Shown: positions 1 to 8,519, numbered from the stretch's first letter. The stretch: DNA of 39,931 nt from Paraoerskovia marina DSM 21750 (GCF_000701465.1 NZ_KL370783.1:1-39931), one strand, 5' to 3'. Program-made: numbers and translations. The notes: generated by a model not told the origin, from the letters alone.

Positions 1-478
1 AGTCACCAGCAGCGAACTCCTGACCACCCGGCACGTTCTCCACCGGACCGTCCTGCGTCGCCAAGCACACAAACCCAGCATTCAGCTTCGGGGCGGCGGC
101 CGAAGGCACCTCGACCTTCTGCACCTCGCGGTACGAGACGTGGCTGATGTCCTGCACCTGGCCGTTCCCGTTCGTCGCGGGCGACGAGATCGTGACGCTC
201 GCCGACGGCGTGTCGAGCTTGTCGTACTTGACGACCTTCGCCGCCTTCACGCAGGTCTCGTCGATGAGGTAGCCGTCCCGCGCGGTGACGGTGTAGGTCT
301 TTCCGCTCAGTCCGTCGACCTTGGTCCAGCCAGCGCTGCCGTCGGAGTTGCAGGTCTCCTGCCCGTTGCCGTTGCCGCTACCGGCGATCGCCATCGGGAC
401 GGCGACGACGGCTCCGAGGAGCACGAGGGCGATCGCGATGATCATCGCGATCGAGGGTCTCAAGGACTTGACATTCAT
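1..478 (-). CDS. Secreted protein, N-terminal part only (runs off left edge)
   Basis: An open frame runs leftward from an ATG at 478 to the window edge without a stop, so only about 159 N-terminal residues are visible. The protein begins MNVKSLRPSIAMIIAIALVL, a short basic start followed by a hydrophobic stretch to about residue 33 that ends in small residues (PMAIAGS). This is a signal peptide or a membrane anchor. The exported part is polar, with a Cys pair in TCNSDGSAGW and LIDETCVKAAK that could form a disulfide, and a third Cys near the cut end. Such short Gly/Asn-rich exported domains are common in actinobacterial surface proteins, but I do not recognise the family. No strong Shine-Dalgarno is seen; a purine run GAGAGCGAG lies about 10 bases upstream. 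An opposite-strand frame over the same bases is rejected. Confidence 0.7.
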   Translation of the reverse strand, partial: MNVKSLRPSIAMIIAIALVLLGAVVAVPMAIAGSGNGNGQETCNSDGSAGWTKVDGLSGKTYTVTARDGYLIDETCVKAAKVVKYDKLDTPSASVTISSPATNGNGQVQDISHVSYREVQKVEVPSAAAPKLNAGFVCLATQDGPVENVPGGQEFAAGD

Positions 479-831
479 GCAGGATTGCTCGCTCTCACGA
501 CGCGTTCAGAAGGGTGGCCGAGGAGACTCTAGGACGCTTGTCCAACTGCCAGGAAGCCCCAGTTTCCGGGCCATATGAGGCGGAGAGGCAAAATTCATCC
601 GGTTTATGCCCCACCAGGGGTCAAACTCGGGCAATCCGGACGCTTCGTGTTACCGAAATGTAATCTACTTTTCACCCTCCCCGATCCAGGATTCGGACGC
701 CGCGCGGGTCCGCGAGCCCAACGACGCCGGCCCCGAGCGTCGATGTACGTAGATTGCCCATCGTGTCGGCGGCGTATCAGGATGACGGTCGGCCGCAGCG
801 ACGCGCGGCGCTCACACTCCCGGAGGTCTCG

Positions 832-1506
832 ATGCCCGACACACCCGCTCCCGTCCCGCCGCAGGACGCCACCGGCTCCGCCACGCAGCCGTTCGTCGTC
901 ACGGAGGCGCAGTTCGACCAGATGTTCCCGTCGCGGAACTCGTTCTACACCTACGCCGGTCTGGTCGACGCGCTGAAGGCGTACCCGGAGTTCGCGAGCA
1001 CGGGTGGCAAGGAGGTCGCCAAGCGTGAGGCCGCGGCCTTCCTCGCCAACGTCGACCACGAGACGCTCAACCTCCAGTACGTCACGGAGATCAACACGGC
1101 CCTGTACGGCAACTACTGCGACCCCGCACAGCCCTACGGATGCCCCGCGGGCAACGACGCCTACTACGGCCGCGGGCCCATCCAGCTGAGCTGGAACTTC
1201 AACTACAAGACGGCCGGGGAGGCCCTCGGCATCGACCTGCTCCACCGCCCCGAGCTCGTCGAGACCGACCCGTCCGTCGCCTGGCAGACCGGCATCTGGT
1301 ACTGGATGACCCAGCCCGGCGAGGGCGAGTTCACCGGTCACGAGGCGATCGCCGACGAGCACGGGTTCGCCGAGGCGATCCGGGCCATCAACGGACCGCT
1401 CGAGTGCGACGGCGGCAACCCGCGCCAGGTGCAGTCCCGGGTCGACCGCTTCGTCGCCTTCTGCGACATCCTGCAGACGACGCCCGGACACCACCTGTCC
1501 TGCTGA
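832..1506 (+). CDS. GH19 family chitinase without signal peptide
   Basis: Glycoside hydrolase family 19 chitinase of the short bacterial (Streptomyces ChiC/ChiG) type, hydrolysing beta-1,4 links in chitin. The start at 832 is chosen because GGAGG (822-826) lies five bases upstream; an in-frame ATG at 754 has no such site. The 224-aa protein has a Pro/Thr-rich tail of about 20 residues and then the catalytic domain. The two family acids are present with the usual spacing of nine: E77 (in DHETLNLQYV) and E86 (in TEINTA). The family's HETGG is changed to HETLN. The substrate-groove stretch YYGRGPIQLSWNFNY and the C-terminal Cys are kept. There is no signal peptide and no chitin-binding domain, unlike the convergent paralogue at 1589-2599. 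It may be a duplicate that lost its export part, or a protein released by lysis or another route. Confidence 0.9.
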   Translation: MPDTPAPVPPQDATGSATQPFVVTEAQFDQMFPSRNSFYTYAGLVDALKAYPEFASTGGKEVAKREAAAFLANVDHETLNLQYVTEINTALYGNYCDPAQPYGCPAGNDAYYGRGPIQLSWNFNYKTAGEALGIDLLHRPELVETDPSVAWQTGIWYWMTQPGEGEFTGHEAIADEHGFAEAIRAINGPLECDGGNPRQVQSRVDRFVAFCDILQTTPGHHLSC

Positions 1507-2203
1507 CCGCCCACCCACGCGCGAGGCCCGGTGAGGATCGCTCCTCACCGGGCCTCGCGCCGTCGTCGGACAGACCGACCGGATCAGGTCAGCAGCTGAG
1601 GTTGTTCCCCGGCGTTGTGCCGATGATCGACGTGAACTCCTGGAAGTAGTTCACGCGCGCCTGCACCTGCCCGGTGTTGCCACCGTTGCACTCCAGTGCG
1701 CCGTTGATCGAGCGGATGCTCTCACCGAAGCCCGCACCGTTGACGATCGCCTCGTGGCCGGTCATGGTGCCCGGGCCGTTCTGCGTCATCCAGTACCAGA
1801 TGCCGGTCTGCCAGGCGACGGAGGAGTCCTCCTGGACCAGGTTCGGGTTGTTCAGCAGGTCGATGCCCAGCGCGTCGCCCGCGGCCTTGTAGTTGAAGTT
1901 CCAGCTCAACTGGATGGGCCCACGGCCGTAGTACGCCGCCTGTCCGGCAGGGCAGCCGTACGGCTGGTTGGCGTCGCAGTAGTGCGGGTAGTTCGCGGTG
2001 TTGATCTCCGTGACGTAGCGCAGGTGGCCCGTCTCGTGCGCGATGTTCGCGAGGAAGGCCGCGGCCTCACGCTTGGCGACCACGTCGCCGCCCGTGCTCG
2101 CGAACGCCGGGTACGCCTTCAGCGCGTCGACCAGACCGGCGTAGGTGTAGAACGAGTTCCGCGACGGGAACATCTGGTTGAACTGCGCCTCCGTGACCAC
2201 GAA
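892..2203. repeat. Inverted repeat formed by two GH19 catalytic domains
   Basis: Bases 892-1503 on the plus strand and 1592-2203 on the minus strand both encode the GH19 catalytic domain from FVVTEAQF to the final Cys. Both arms are exactly 612 bases (204 codons), with no length difference. In the first 102 bases I count only three mismatches. The arms point tail to tail around an 88-base spacer that carries a terminator hairpin. This indicates a recent inverted duplication or continuing gene conversion. Confidence 0.85.
1519..1560. terminator. Bidirectional terminator between convergent chitinase genes
   Basis: A perfect 18-bp stem (1519-1536 with 1543-1560) closes on a six-base loop ATCGCT. 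It sits between the two convergent chitinase stops, so it can end transcripts from both sides. There is no U-tract, as is common for hairpin terminators in high-GC actinobacteria. Confidence 0.85.
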
Positions 2204-2599
2204 GTCGGACGACGGCGCGGTGGTCGTCGGGTCCGGTGTGGGGTCGGTGGTGGGGTCCGTCGTCGGATCGGTGGTCGGGTCGGGCGTCGGGGTGCTGCCG
2301 CCACAGGCGACACCGTTGCGCCACGGGCCCCACGGGCCACCCGTGCCCGGCTCGTCGTTGAGCGTCCAGTACGAGGCGGTCCAGTTCTTGCCGTCGATCG
2401 AGACGACGTCGCCCCCCGTGTAGACGGTCGAGGACGACCACGCGGCGGCACACGTGGCAGCCGCGGCGCGCTGCGCCGTCGAGACCGCGACGGCCATCGT
2501 GGCCACGAGCGCGAGAACCGCCGCCAGGGCGGTGAGAAAGAAGACACGGCGAGCGGGCGTCGTCGCCCGGGCCGTGGAGGAATGGTTGAGAGCAGACAC
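1589..2599 (-). CDS. Secreted GH19 chitinase with CBM5/12 chitin-binding domain
   Basis: Extracellular chitinase. The GTG at 2599 is preferred over an ATG at 2680: AAGG lies about ten bases upstream and the result is a normal signal peptide, with basic residues (TTPARRVFF), a hydrophobic core and an Ala-rich cleavage region near residue 49. The 336-aa protein then has a CBM5/12-type domain (about 52-100) with the aromatic residues typical of the family (W, Y, then WTLNDEPG and GPWGPW). A Pro-Thr-Asp linker with PTTD repeats follows (about 101-131), then the GH19 domain (133-336). Catalytic acids are E189 (AHETGHLRYV) and E198 (TEINTAN). The YYGRGPIQLSWNFNY groove motif is intact. This is the classical secreted, chitin-targeted enzyme; its neighbour at 832-1506 is a stripped-down copy. 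Confidence 0.95.
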   Translation of the reverse strand: MSALNHSSTARATTPARRVFFLTALAAVLALVATMAVAVSTAQRAAAATCAAAWSSSTVYTGGDVVSIDGKNWTASYWTLNDEPGTGGPWGPWRNGVACGGSTPTPDPTTDPTTDPTTDPTPDPTTTAPSSDFVVTEAQFNQMFPSRNSFYTYAGLVDALKAYPAFASTGGDVVAKREAAAFLANIAHETGHLRYVTEINTANYPHYCDANQPYGCPAGQAAYYGRGPIQLSWNFNYKAAGDALGIDLLNNPNLVQEDSSVAWQTGIWYWMTQNGPGTMTGHEAIVNGAGFGESIRSINGALECNGGNTGQVQARVNYFQEFTSIIGTTPGNNLSC

Positions 2600-2720
2600 G
2601 CGTATCTCAGCCTTCGTCGAAGTTCCCCGCACACGCGGGCTTCTTGCCAGCGTGACCAGGGACGACGCGGTGCGCAACACACTTACGGGACAATACGTAC
2701 ACGGGCCTGGCCGGTACGGG

Positions 2721-3200
2721 TCACTCCGTGCAGTGCACGCACAGCCCCGTCGACGGCAGCTCCATGAAGCACCTCGGGCACGGGACCGGCTGCGGCACCG
2801 ACGGCTTCTCGGCGACCTTCGAGGCGCGCGCCGCCTTGATCACGGGCGCTTCCGGCTTCTCCCCCGGCGCGACGTAGCGCACCGAGAAGCGCGAGCCCTT
2901 CGGGTACCAGCGCGCGACGTCGAGCCCCAGGTACTTCTCGTCCAGCTCCGCGTCGCCGTGGCCGTCGAAGACCCACCGAGAGGTCTCGTCGTCGTGCCAC
3001 CACCCGTCGATCCACCACGCGCCCGCCACCACGCCGTCCCGGACCGCCAGCGCGACCTGCGTCGCCTCCGGTCCCTTGCGACGCACCGCACCGACCGCCC
3101 AGCCCGTGTGCGAGGCCTCGTACAGCGCGTCTGGCGACACCTCGTCGTCCAGGTGGGACAGGCGGATCAGGACGACGCGGTGAGAGATGGCCTTCGGCAT
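2721..3200 (-). CDS. Hypothetical protein with PUA/EVE-like N-terminal region and C-terminal zinc ribbon
   Basis: A 159-aa protein. Residues 1-115 contain the pattern ALYEASHTGWAVGAVRRKG ... VALAVRDGVVAGAWWIDGWW ... RWVFDGHG ... YVAPGE. This recalls a family of small hypothetical proteins, often with YEATRGWWKVG-type signatures, that I remember from restriction and defence neighbourhoods. The resemblance is from memory and the function is unknown. After a charged linker, the C-terminus has a CPRC ... CVHC pair of CXXC knuckles, a likely one-zinc ribbon. The start at 3200 has only a weak purine run (CAGGG) upstream. It is not clearly in an operon; its stop is about 120 bases from the chitinase GTG on the same strand. 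Its place beside the DUF262 nuclease region fits a nucleic-acid-binding role, but that is inference. Confidence 0.75.
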   Translation of the reverse strand: MPKAISHRVVLIRLSHLDDEVSPDALYEASHTGWAVGAVRRKGPEATQVALAVRDGVVAGAWWIDGWWHDDETSRWVFDGHGDAELDEKYLGLDVARWYPKGSRFSVRYVAPGEKPEAPVIKAARASKVAEKPSVPQPVPCPRCFMELPSTGLCVHCTE

Positions 3201-3388
3201 GCGGACCCTGTTTCTCGCCGGGCAGGACCGCGGCGGTGGAGTACGGCCCGACGACGTGGGCCGGCACTGGTCGGAGAAGATCCCGGGAGGACTGGAATCT
3301 CACCGGTCACAGACGGTCGACGACGAGTACGTGGACATCACCCACGGTAGCCCAGTCGGGGACACCGCCCCGACACGGCGACGCAGGG

Positions 3389-3606
3389 TCAGACCCAGGC
3401 CTGCCCGTCGTCGACCGCGACGGTCGAGTGGCGCTCGCACACGTCGATATCGACAGCCGGGCACCCGCCCCGCTCCTCGACGGCGTTCCTCTCGTGACGA
3501 CCTCGTACGCCCGCAAGCAGTTCTCCATGATCCAGCAACCTCCGTAGATCGCCTGGATATACGCGAGGATCAACGAGTCCGGCCGCTTGTCGTCGACCGA
3601 GACCTG
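3389..3606 (-). pseudogene. Possible decayed gene fragment
   Basis: Two protein-like stretches lie in neighbouring minus-strand frames: KRPDSLILAYIQAIYGGCWI followed by MENCLRAYEVVTR (about 3490-3590), and then, shifted by one base, NAVEERGGCPAVDIDVCERH ending VAVDDGQAWV before a stop at 3389-3391. Joined, they read like the end of one small protein interrupted by a frameshift. No start codon or ribosome site is evident and I do not recognise the family. The rest of the stretch 3201-3892 has only overlapping short open frames and no convincing gene. Base composition drops from about 3700 onward, toward the DUF262 gene. Confidence 0.3.
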
Positions 3607-3892
3607 CTGCGCGCCGGACCCCCGGGCGGGACGAGTCCGGACCGGCAAGTCCAGCCGACCAATCGATCGTAGGCTCGCTCGCGAACTGGAGCACAGTACG
3701 CCCGGAGCGGCCCGCCCTGGACCCGGCGAGCCGAAAACAACACAACCGGCCGCTTGCCAGTCAGTTCTGACCTCATCACGCGCTCGCCGACCACTCAAAG
3801 AAACAGATCCGGTTCAGCAAGAAAGCTCATCTATGAATAAAGCCCCAGCCCCTCCGCTCCCAGACGAACGCAATGCCCGATCGCAGTACGAC

Positions 3893-5926
3893 TCACAACC
3901 GTTCAGCGAGCATGGTCACCGGAACGCAGGCACCCGGATTTGCCGAATCCACATCCGTCGATCCAAAGACACCAATTTCCACTAGTTGATCTTTATAGGC
4001 ACTATAATCAGCACGCACCCACGGAAAACGGATATCCGGCAGGCCTTCGGCCGTAAGAATACGCGCACTTCCGCGAGGTGCGTTCTCTCGAATATGAGCG
4101 AGCACGTCGTGCTCAGAAACAGGTTCGACTAGCTCATTTAATTGCGAAAGCGTAGTCCACTCCCCGTCCTCAAGCGACGCTAGAACCGATTCAAGCGCGA
4201 TCCAATCGATAAAGCCACCATCTGTTCGATCATCAGACTTGACCTCGACCCGCGGGGCCTTCCAAATCGACATAGCACAGTCAATGAGGATTCTCGAACG
4301 CTCGGCAATTTGATCCGGACCCCACGCCTCCGCGGCGAGCAGTTCGCTGCTAATGCACAACGTGGTCGCAGAAATAATCTGCTGCTTGCGCTCGATCGGG
4401 GAATTTGAGAGCTTTTGATTCAATGACGTCAACGTCAAATTGCCAACAGTGTGCACCGAATCAGCATGCGCCTGCACCGGATCCGCAATCCCCAACGCGC
4501 TGAGAGACTCGGCCCACGCTGTCGTTAGCTGCTGAGGCATGAAATGCTCCAAAGAGAAGTTGGCGGACGCCCAGTCAATATGCCCGTCCTTCACAATGGA
4601 TTCCTCGATTCGCCTTAGTACAAAATGACGCTGAGGCGACCGTTGCGTTTCCGCAAACTTTGAGTTAACTGCATCTGAGCGAAGCTCGCGGTCCGTGGGC
4701 CATCGCTTGGCCGGCTCGGAAAGAATGGCTTCAAGAGCCCGCGATACATCGTCCGATATCACTGATATTTGGCCGACCACTGTCGCGAAGATCCGATTTA
4801 GATTGTTCGTAGGGAGGCCGACAAGCATTCGGCGAACGAGATAGGACTCGATGGAATCGATACACTCGATGAACTCTCGCGTGCTGATTGCCCCGGTCTC
4901 GTGCCGTTCGAGCAAATGGAAAGTCAGTGGCTGATGCACGTTTGTCCCCCACTCATTCAGGCGGGCAATTCGCACATCGATCGTCGTCGCTTTTGAGGGG
5001 TCAGTAAGCTGGTGGAATAATTCACCTCGGCGCTTCAAGTCGGCCAGCGTGGCGATGATCGATTGTTCACTGTCTTCGATTTCCTGAAGCTTGCGCTGCC
5101 AGGTTTCGTAGATTGCAGTTGACTTAACGAGTTCATCACCACGACCGCGGCTCGTGAGGTCGACCCAGAGAAACCGAGCCAATTGTTGACCAGGCAGCTT
5201 TTCCTCAAGAGGCAACCAGTATTTCGCGTGCGCCGCTTCATGCGCATTCGGAAGTAGCATAAAGAAGTGGCTCCGAAGCTTGTCCACTTCCTGCAGACCC
5301 ACACCCGTGCTATTGAGTGTCTGAAAAATTCGGTGAGGGTTGTCGCCCGCCGCGGTAGTGATCTCAACCACAAGGAGTCCGTCGAGTATTGCCTGTAGTA
5401 ATTCGCGGTCTGTTCCTTCGAATTCATCGAAGAGAGCGTCGATTCGAGATGAGAACCACTGATACGCGAGCTTGACACGCCCTGAACCGGGTCGCCGCTC
5501 CAGCACGATCTCTTCCATATCGTGCCGATCCAAAGCCTTTGGAGCCAGCTTAAGCGCGCCCGAGGGTTCGGCGAACTTGTTTCGCAAGATTTGTTCGTCG
5601 ATTGACTCAGCCGTGTTGTGATCGCTGGAGCGGTCCCGAAGCGCCGCGAGCATCGCAACCACGGTCGTTAGGCGTTGCTGTCCATCGATCACGTCGAATC
5701 GGGAAAGTGCAGACGACCCCTCGTTGTGGCCGTGGATCACCAAGCTTCCCATGAAGTACGGACTGGGAGTCTCGTTCCGAATACGTCGCCTATACTGGTC
5801 CTCAACCGGGCGCCATATTCCCGCCCATTGCTGCTCCTGCCACGCGTACGAGCGCTGATACGCCGGGATCACGAATTGTTTCGTCCCCTCGAGCACCTTT
5901 CGAACACTTGTTTCAACGCCCTTCAT
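3893..5926 (-). CDS. DUF262/DUF1524 (GmrSD/SspE-type) defence nuclease
   Basis: A 677-aa protein. The N-terminal DUF262 domain (ParB/Srx-like fold) has IPAYQRSYAW at 20-29 and the signature DGQQR at 81-85. The DUF1524 domain follows, with the His-Me-finger HNH pattern EHFMPQQ (460-466; the usual form is EHIMPQ) and HTVGNLTLTSLNQKLSN (492-508). This architecture is that of GmrSD, a type IV enzyme that cuts modified phage DNA, and of SspE in phosphorothioate-linked defence. No ssp or dnd modification genes are visible, so a stand-alone type IV role is the simpler reading. A C-terminal extension (about 570-677) has EDGEWTTLSQLNELVEPVSE and a FPWVRAD stretch that recall the winged helix of alkyltransferase-like (ATL) proteins, without the PCHR centre. 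GGAGG lies five bases before the ATG. The gene is clearly lower in GC than its neighbours, a sign of acquisition. Confidence 0.9.
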   Translation of the reverse strand: MKGVETSVRKVLEGTKQFVIPAYQRSYAWQEQQWAGIWRPVEDQYRRRIRNETPSPYFMGSLVIHGHNEGSSALSRFDVIDGQQRLTTVVAMLAALRDRSSDHNTAESIDEQILRNKFAEPSGALKLAPKALDRHDMEEIVLERRPGSGRVKLAYQWFSSRIDALFDEFEGTDRELLQAILDGLLVVEITTAAGDNPHRIFQTLNSTGVGLQEVDKLRSHFFMLLPNAHEAAHAKYWLPLEEKLPGQQLARFLWVDLTSRGRGDELVKSTAIYETWQRKLQEIEDSEQSIIATLADLKRRGELFHQLTDPSKATTIDVRIARLNEWGTNVHQPLTFHLLERHETGAISTREFIECIDSIESYLVRRMLVGLPTNNLNRIFATVVGQISVISDDVSRALEAILSEPAKRWPTDRELRSDAVNSKFAETQRSPQRHFVLRRIEESIVKDGHIDWASANFSLEHFMPQQLTTAWAESLSALGIADPVQAHADSVHTVGNLTLTSLNQKLSNSPIERKQQIISATTLCISSELLAAEAWGPDQIAERSRILIDCAMSIWKAPRVEVKSDDRTDGGFIDWIALESVLASLEDGEWTTLSQLNELVEPVSEHDVLAHIRENAPRGSARILTAEGLPDIRFPWVRADYSAYKDQLVEIGVFGSTDVDSANPGACVPVTMLAERL

Positions 5927-6194
5927 GGTGCCTCCGGTCAGTTCGATGCATTATTTGTGCTACGCCGCACGAAGCTCACCAGAGAACTGCTCCTTCCGCA
6001 AGGTAGGCCGAGGATCCGTAGAGCGAGAACCCGTGGACCTCCTCGTGTTGCCGATGCGAGCAGCAAGACTTGGACCGGGACCTTCCCCCCGGCGTAGTCC
6101 GCTGCCGGCCCCGACGTGCGTAGCTCGTATCAAGGGGCGACGTGGGGTCGCTTGTCGACGTGTTTGCCACTCCTTCGGCACATGGTCAGCTCAG

Positions 6195-7090
6195 CTTGTG
6201 GATGTTGTCGTCGAAGCCACGCTCCGGTCCGAGATCATGGCGTGGATCGCGTCCCGAGCAGAGGTAGACGGTGGGTTTCCATGGGATCGAGCTTCTGGAG
6301 TCTCATCTAGGCGTGGAGTGCTTCTCGCTCATCGATCGCATGCGCGGGATCGGAAACCCGAGACCTTTAGGTTCTACCAGTTCGATCGCGGCAAGGTCGA
6401 TGGGCCATATGAGGACACCGACTCTGGCGATGGCATTCTCCGATATTGATGCTGCAATGGAGACACGCGGTCAGGGGGCAATGTAAAGCTCGGGAGGGCG
6501 ATTGAGACGGGCATGCCGTTGATCCTGTGCCGCACAGGAGATCACGAATATCTTCGCGCCATTGCTTCCCGTCTACGTGTTCGGCGATGGACCAGAGAAT
6601 AGCCAGTTTCTGGTTCCGCTCTACGAGACCCTCAAGTAAATGCTACGCGTCGGCGACCGAGATGTCAGTTAGCGAGAATTCTCACGCCGACTTGTTGAGC
6701 AACGGATCCAGAAACTAGAGTTCCGAACGCGCGTCCGAGTCGCATACGAAACTCGCTGTGCAGTTTGCCCGCCTAGGCACGGAAGTCTGCTCGACGCCCC
6801 ACGCATCAAACCTGATTCTGCCGAACGCGGCGTTCCAACCGCCCCGAGTGACCGTGCGCTATGCAAGGTCAAGCATGCGGCATTCGACCAGCGGATGCGT
6901 GGAGTCACATCAGATTAAACAATAGACGTCGCTCTTGACCTTCTCCGGGAGATCGACGGATCGATGCCTGAACGTGGAACTCAGGAGATGCACGGACGAA
7001 TTCTCCAACTGCCACGACGGAATGCGGAATACCCGGACTCCGATCTTTCGCGTGGCGTTTCGAGCAGTTCGCCGCTCATGCCGGAACTGG
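6195..7090 (+). pseudogene. Decayed HNH restriction endonuclease gene (HNH_2-type)
   Basis: Pieces of one protein can be read in order by switching plus-strand frames. They are DVVVEATLRSEIMAWIASRA (from about 6198), GIELLESHLGVECFSLIDRM then RGIGNPRPLGSTSSIAA (6271-6393), KVDGPYEDTDSGDGILRY (to 6446), DIDAAMETRGQGAM (to 6483), KLGRAIETGMPLILCR (6486 on), and IFAPLLPVYVFGDGPENSQF (6550 to a TAA at 6637). Then come LVEQRIQKLEFRTRVRVAYE, TRCAVCPPRHGSLLDAPRIK and RALCKVKHAAFDQRMRGVTS, a TAA at 6916, and TIDVALDLLREIDGSMPERG with TQEMHGRILQLPRR. This matches, from memory, a common actinobacterial HNH endonuclease. The core has also mutated: LLDAAHI is LLDAPRI, NGLALC is SDRALC and HHAAFD is KHAAFD. 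At least four frameshifts and several stops make it dead. It diverges from the DUF262 gene; the 260 bases between hold no gene. Confidence 0.8.
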
Positions 7091-7154
7091 TTAGTCCAGT
7101 CATATCAAGAGCCCACTCGGGCCGGGGCTATTTAGGACTGCTGGGCACCTATCT

Positions 7155-7694
7155 TTAGCAGCTGTCGTACCGCCATTGGTCGTCCTCAAGCACCCACGGC
7201 TGAGCGTCGATCGTGCCTGACTCGGTCGACGACCGGTAGCCGTACGAGACAGTGGCAACACTGCCAGCGACTCGATCGATCTCGACGTCGACGGCCACGG
7301 GTCGCGGCGAGCCCTCGGGGTACAGATACTCCTGGGCCGCGAGGGTCCCGACGAACCCATTGCGTTCCGTATTGTCGGCCTTGCACCGCTCGGACCAGAG
7401 CTTCGTGAAGGCGATATCCCAGTCGCCCGCGAAGTAGGCGTCGGTGTACTCGACGACGGCGTCCGTGATGGCTTGATCGACGCTCGGAGCCTCCGTGGTC
7501 GGCGATTCGGTCGGGACATCGGGAGTAGGTGTCTCGGTCGTCGGCGTTTCACGAGGCTGGGAAGTCGTCTCACTCGGTGTAGGTGTCGCCGTCTCCACCG
7601 ATGCGACGTCGGTGGATGACGAGGCGCATCCGGTCAGGAGGAGCGCAAGCGAAGCGAAGATCGAGACCGACGTCGTCGATGAGCGAACCGGCAT
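7155..7694 (-). CDS. Putative lipoprotein with Thr/Pro-rich linker
   Basis: A 179-aa lipoprotein. The start at 7694 is chosen over an upstream ATG at 7742 because AGAGGAAG lies just upstream and the signal peptide then begins directly (MPVRSSTTSVSIFASLALLL). The lipobox is LLTGC, so the mature protein begins at a lipidated Cys. A long Thr/Pro/Glu linker (about 24-70) follows, then a folded domain with DAVVEYTDAYFAGDWDIAF and WVLEDDQWRYDSC. That layout, with a helical A-x-Y-x-D-A-x-F-x-G-D-W pattern and a closing W-x-x-D-x-W-R strand, resembles NTF2/DUF4878-like lipoproteins. Cys in SERCKAD and the final DSC could pair. Substrate and role are unknown. It is divergent from the gene at 7925, with 230 bases of promoter region between them. 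Confidence 0.85.
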   Translation of the reverse strand: MPVRSSTTSVSIFASLALLLTGCASSSTDVASVETATPTPSETTSQPRETPTTETPTPDVPTESPTTEAPSVDQAITDAVVEYTDAYFAGDWDIAFTKLWSERCKADNTERNGFVGTLAAQEYLYPEGSPRPVAVDVEIDRVAGSVATVSYGYRSSTESGTIDAQPWVLEDDQWRYDSC

Positions 7695-7924
7695 AGCTTC
7701 CTCTCGGTGGTGGGAAGAGCGCGACGGATATGCAAAGCGCAAGCGGGGCCACGCAAGCCAAATGCCGGAACGCCCAGGATTTGGACATCTCGGCGCAACT
7801 GCCCGCGACGGACCGATGGTACTTTACGACACCCATACAGTCCGCATGACGCGAAGTGCCTTCGATGCCCTTGCGTACCGATCTGCGGCGAGATTTCAGA
7901 CCAACGCCACCAGGAGGGCTGAGA

Positions 7925-8425
7925 GTGCGCTCGTACCTCACCAAACAGAACGTCGTCATCGCATCGCTCGTACTCGTCGCGCTGATCGCGGCGATCGGTT
8001 GGATCGCGACCGCAAATATGGAGCGCGCCACCGCCCAGCGTTCGCAGACCAACTTTGACGCATGGGAACAGTCGCAAGCAGACCTCGAATCGGCCGAAGA
8101 GACGATCGCAGAGCAGGACGACACGATTGATGACCTCGAACAAGAGGTTGCTGATTCCGTCGAAGCCGCCGCTGCGGTCTCAACCCGATCTGATTCGCTC
8201 GATCAGCGCGAGGACGAGCTCGACACGGCCCTCAAGGATATTGAGGCCCGCGAATCGGCGCTCGAAGAGGGCGAAGAGAAGCTCAAGGCCGATCAGGAGA
8301 AGGCTGCACTACCGGCCTGGTACAACGAGGTCAAGAAGTGCCTGGAGCGAGGCGGCGACTACGTCAGCGCGACGGTCTCCGACACGTCGTACACGAGTCT
8401 CGACACCTCCTGCTACAACGGGTAG
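7925..8425 (+). CDS. Single-pass membrane protein with coiled coil
   Basis: A 166-aa protein. The GTG at 7925 is chosen because AGGAGG (7911-7916) sits eight bases upstream; an in-frame ATG at 7856 has no site. A membrane helix (about residues 9-29, NVVIASLVLVALIAAIGWIA) is followed by a long Glu/Asp/Lys-rich coiled coil (about 45-130), with heptad-like runs such as LESAEETIAEQDDTIDDLEQ and QREDELDTALKDIEARESAL. The C-terminal 35 residues hold WYNEVKKCLERGGDYVSATV and a last Cys near the end, so a disulfide outside the membrane is possible. The topology suggests a cell-envelope spacer or scaffold, or a spanin-like shape, but no family is recognised. Confidence 0.85.
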   Translation: MRSYLTKQNVVIASLVLVALIAAIGWIATANMERATAQRSQTNFDAWEQSQADLESAEETIAEQDDTIDDLEQEVADSVEAAAAVSTRSDSLDQREDELDTALKDIEARESALEEGEEKLKADQEKAALPAWYNEVKKCLERGGDYVSATVSDTSYTSLDTSCYNG

Positions 8426-8519
8426 CCACGTCCACGACGGTTCTTCGACGAGCTCGGCTCCGGCCTATTCGGGCACGCCCAACTGCGCTAGTGTGACGGC
8501 CAGCACGACCAAATAGAAC

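Noticed and set aside
140-532. Plus-strand open frame of 130 aa
   Set aside because: It is Arg/Asp-rich like most antisense frames in GC-rich DNA, and it covers a minus-strand gene with a clear signal peptide and sensible domain sequence.
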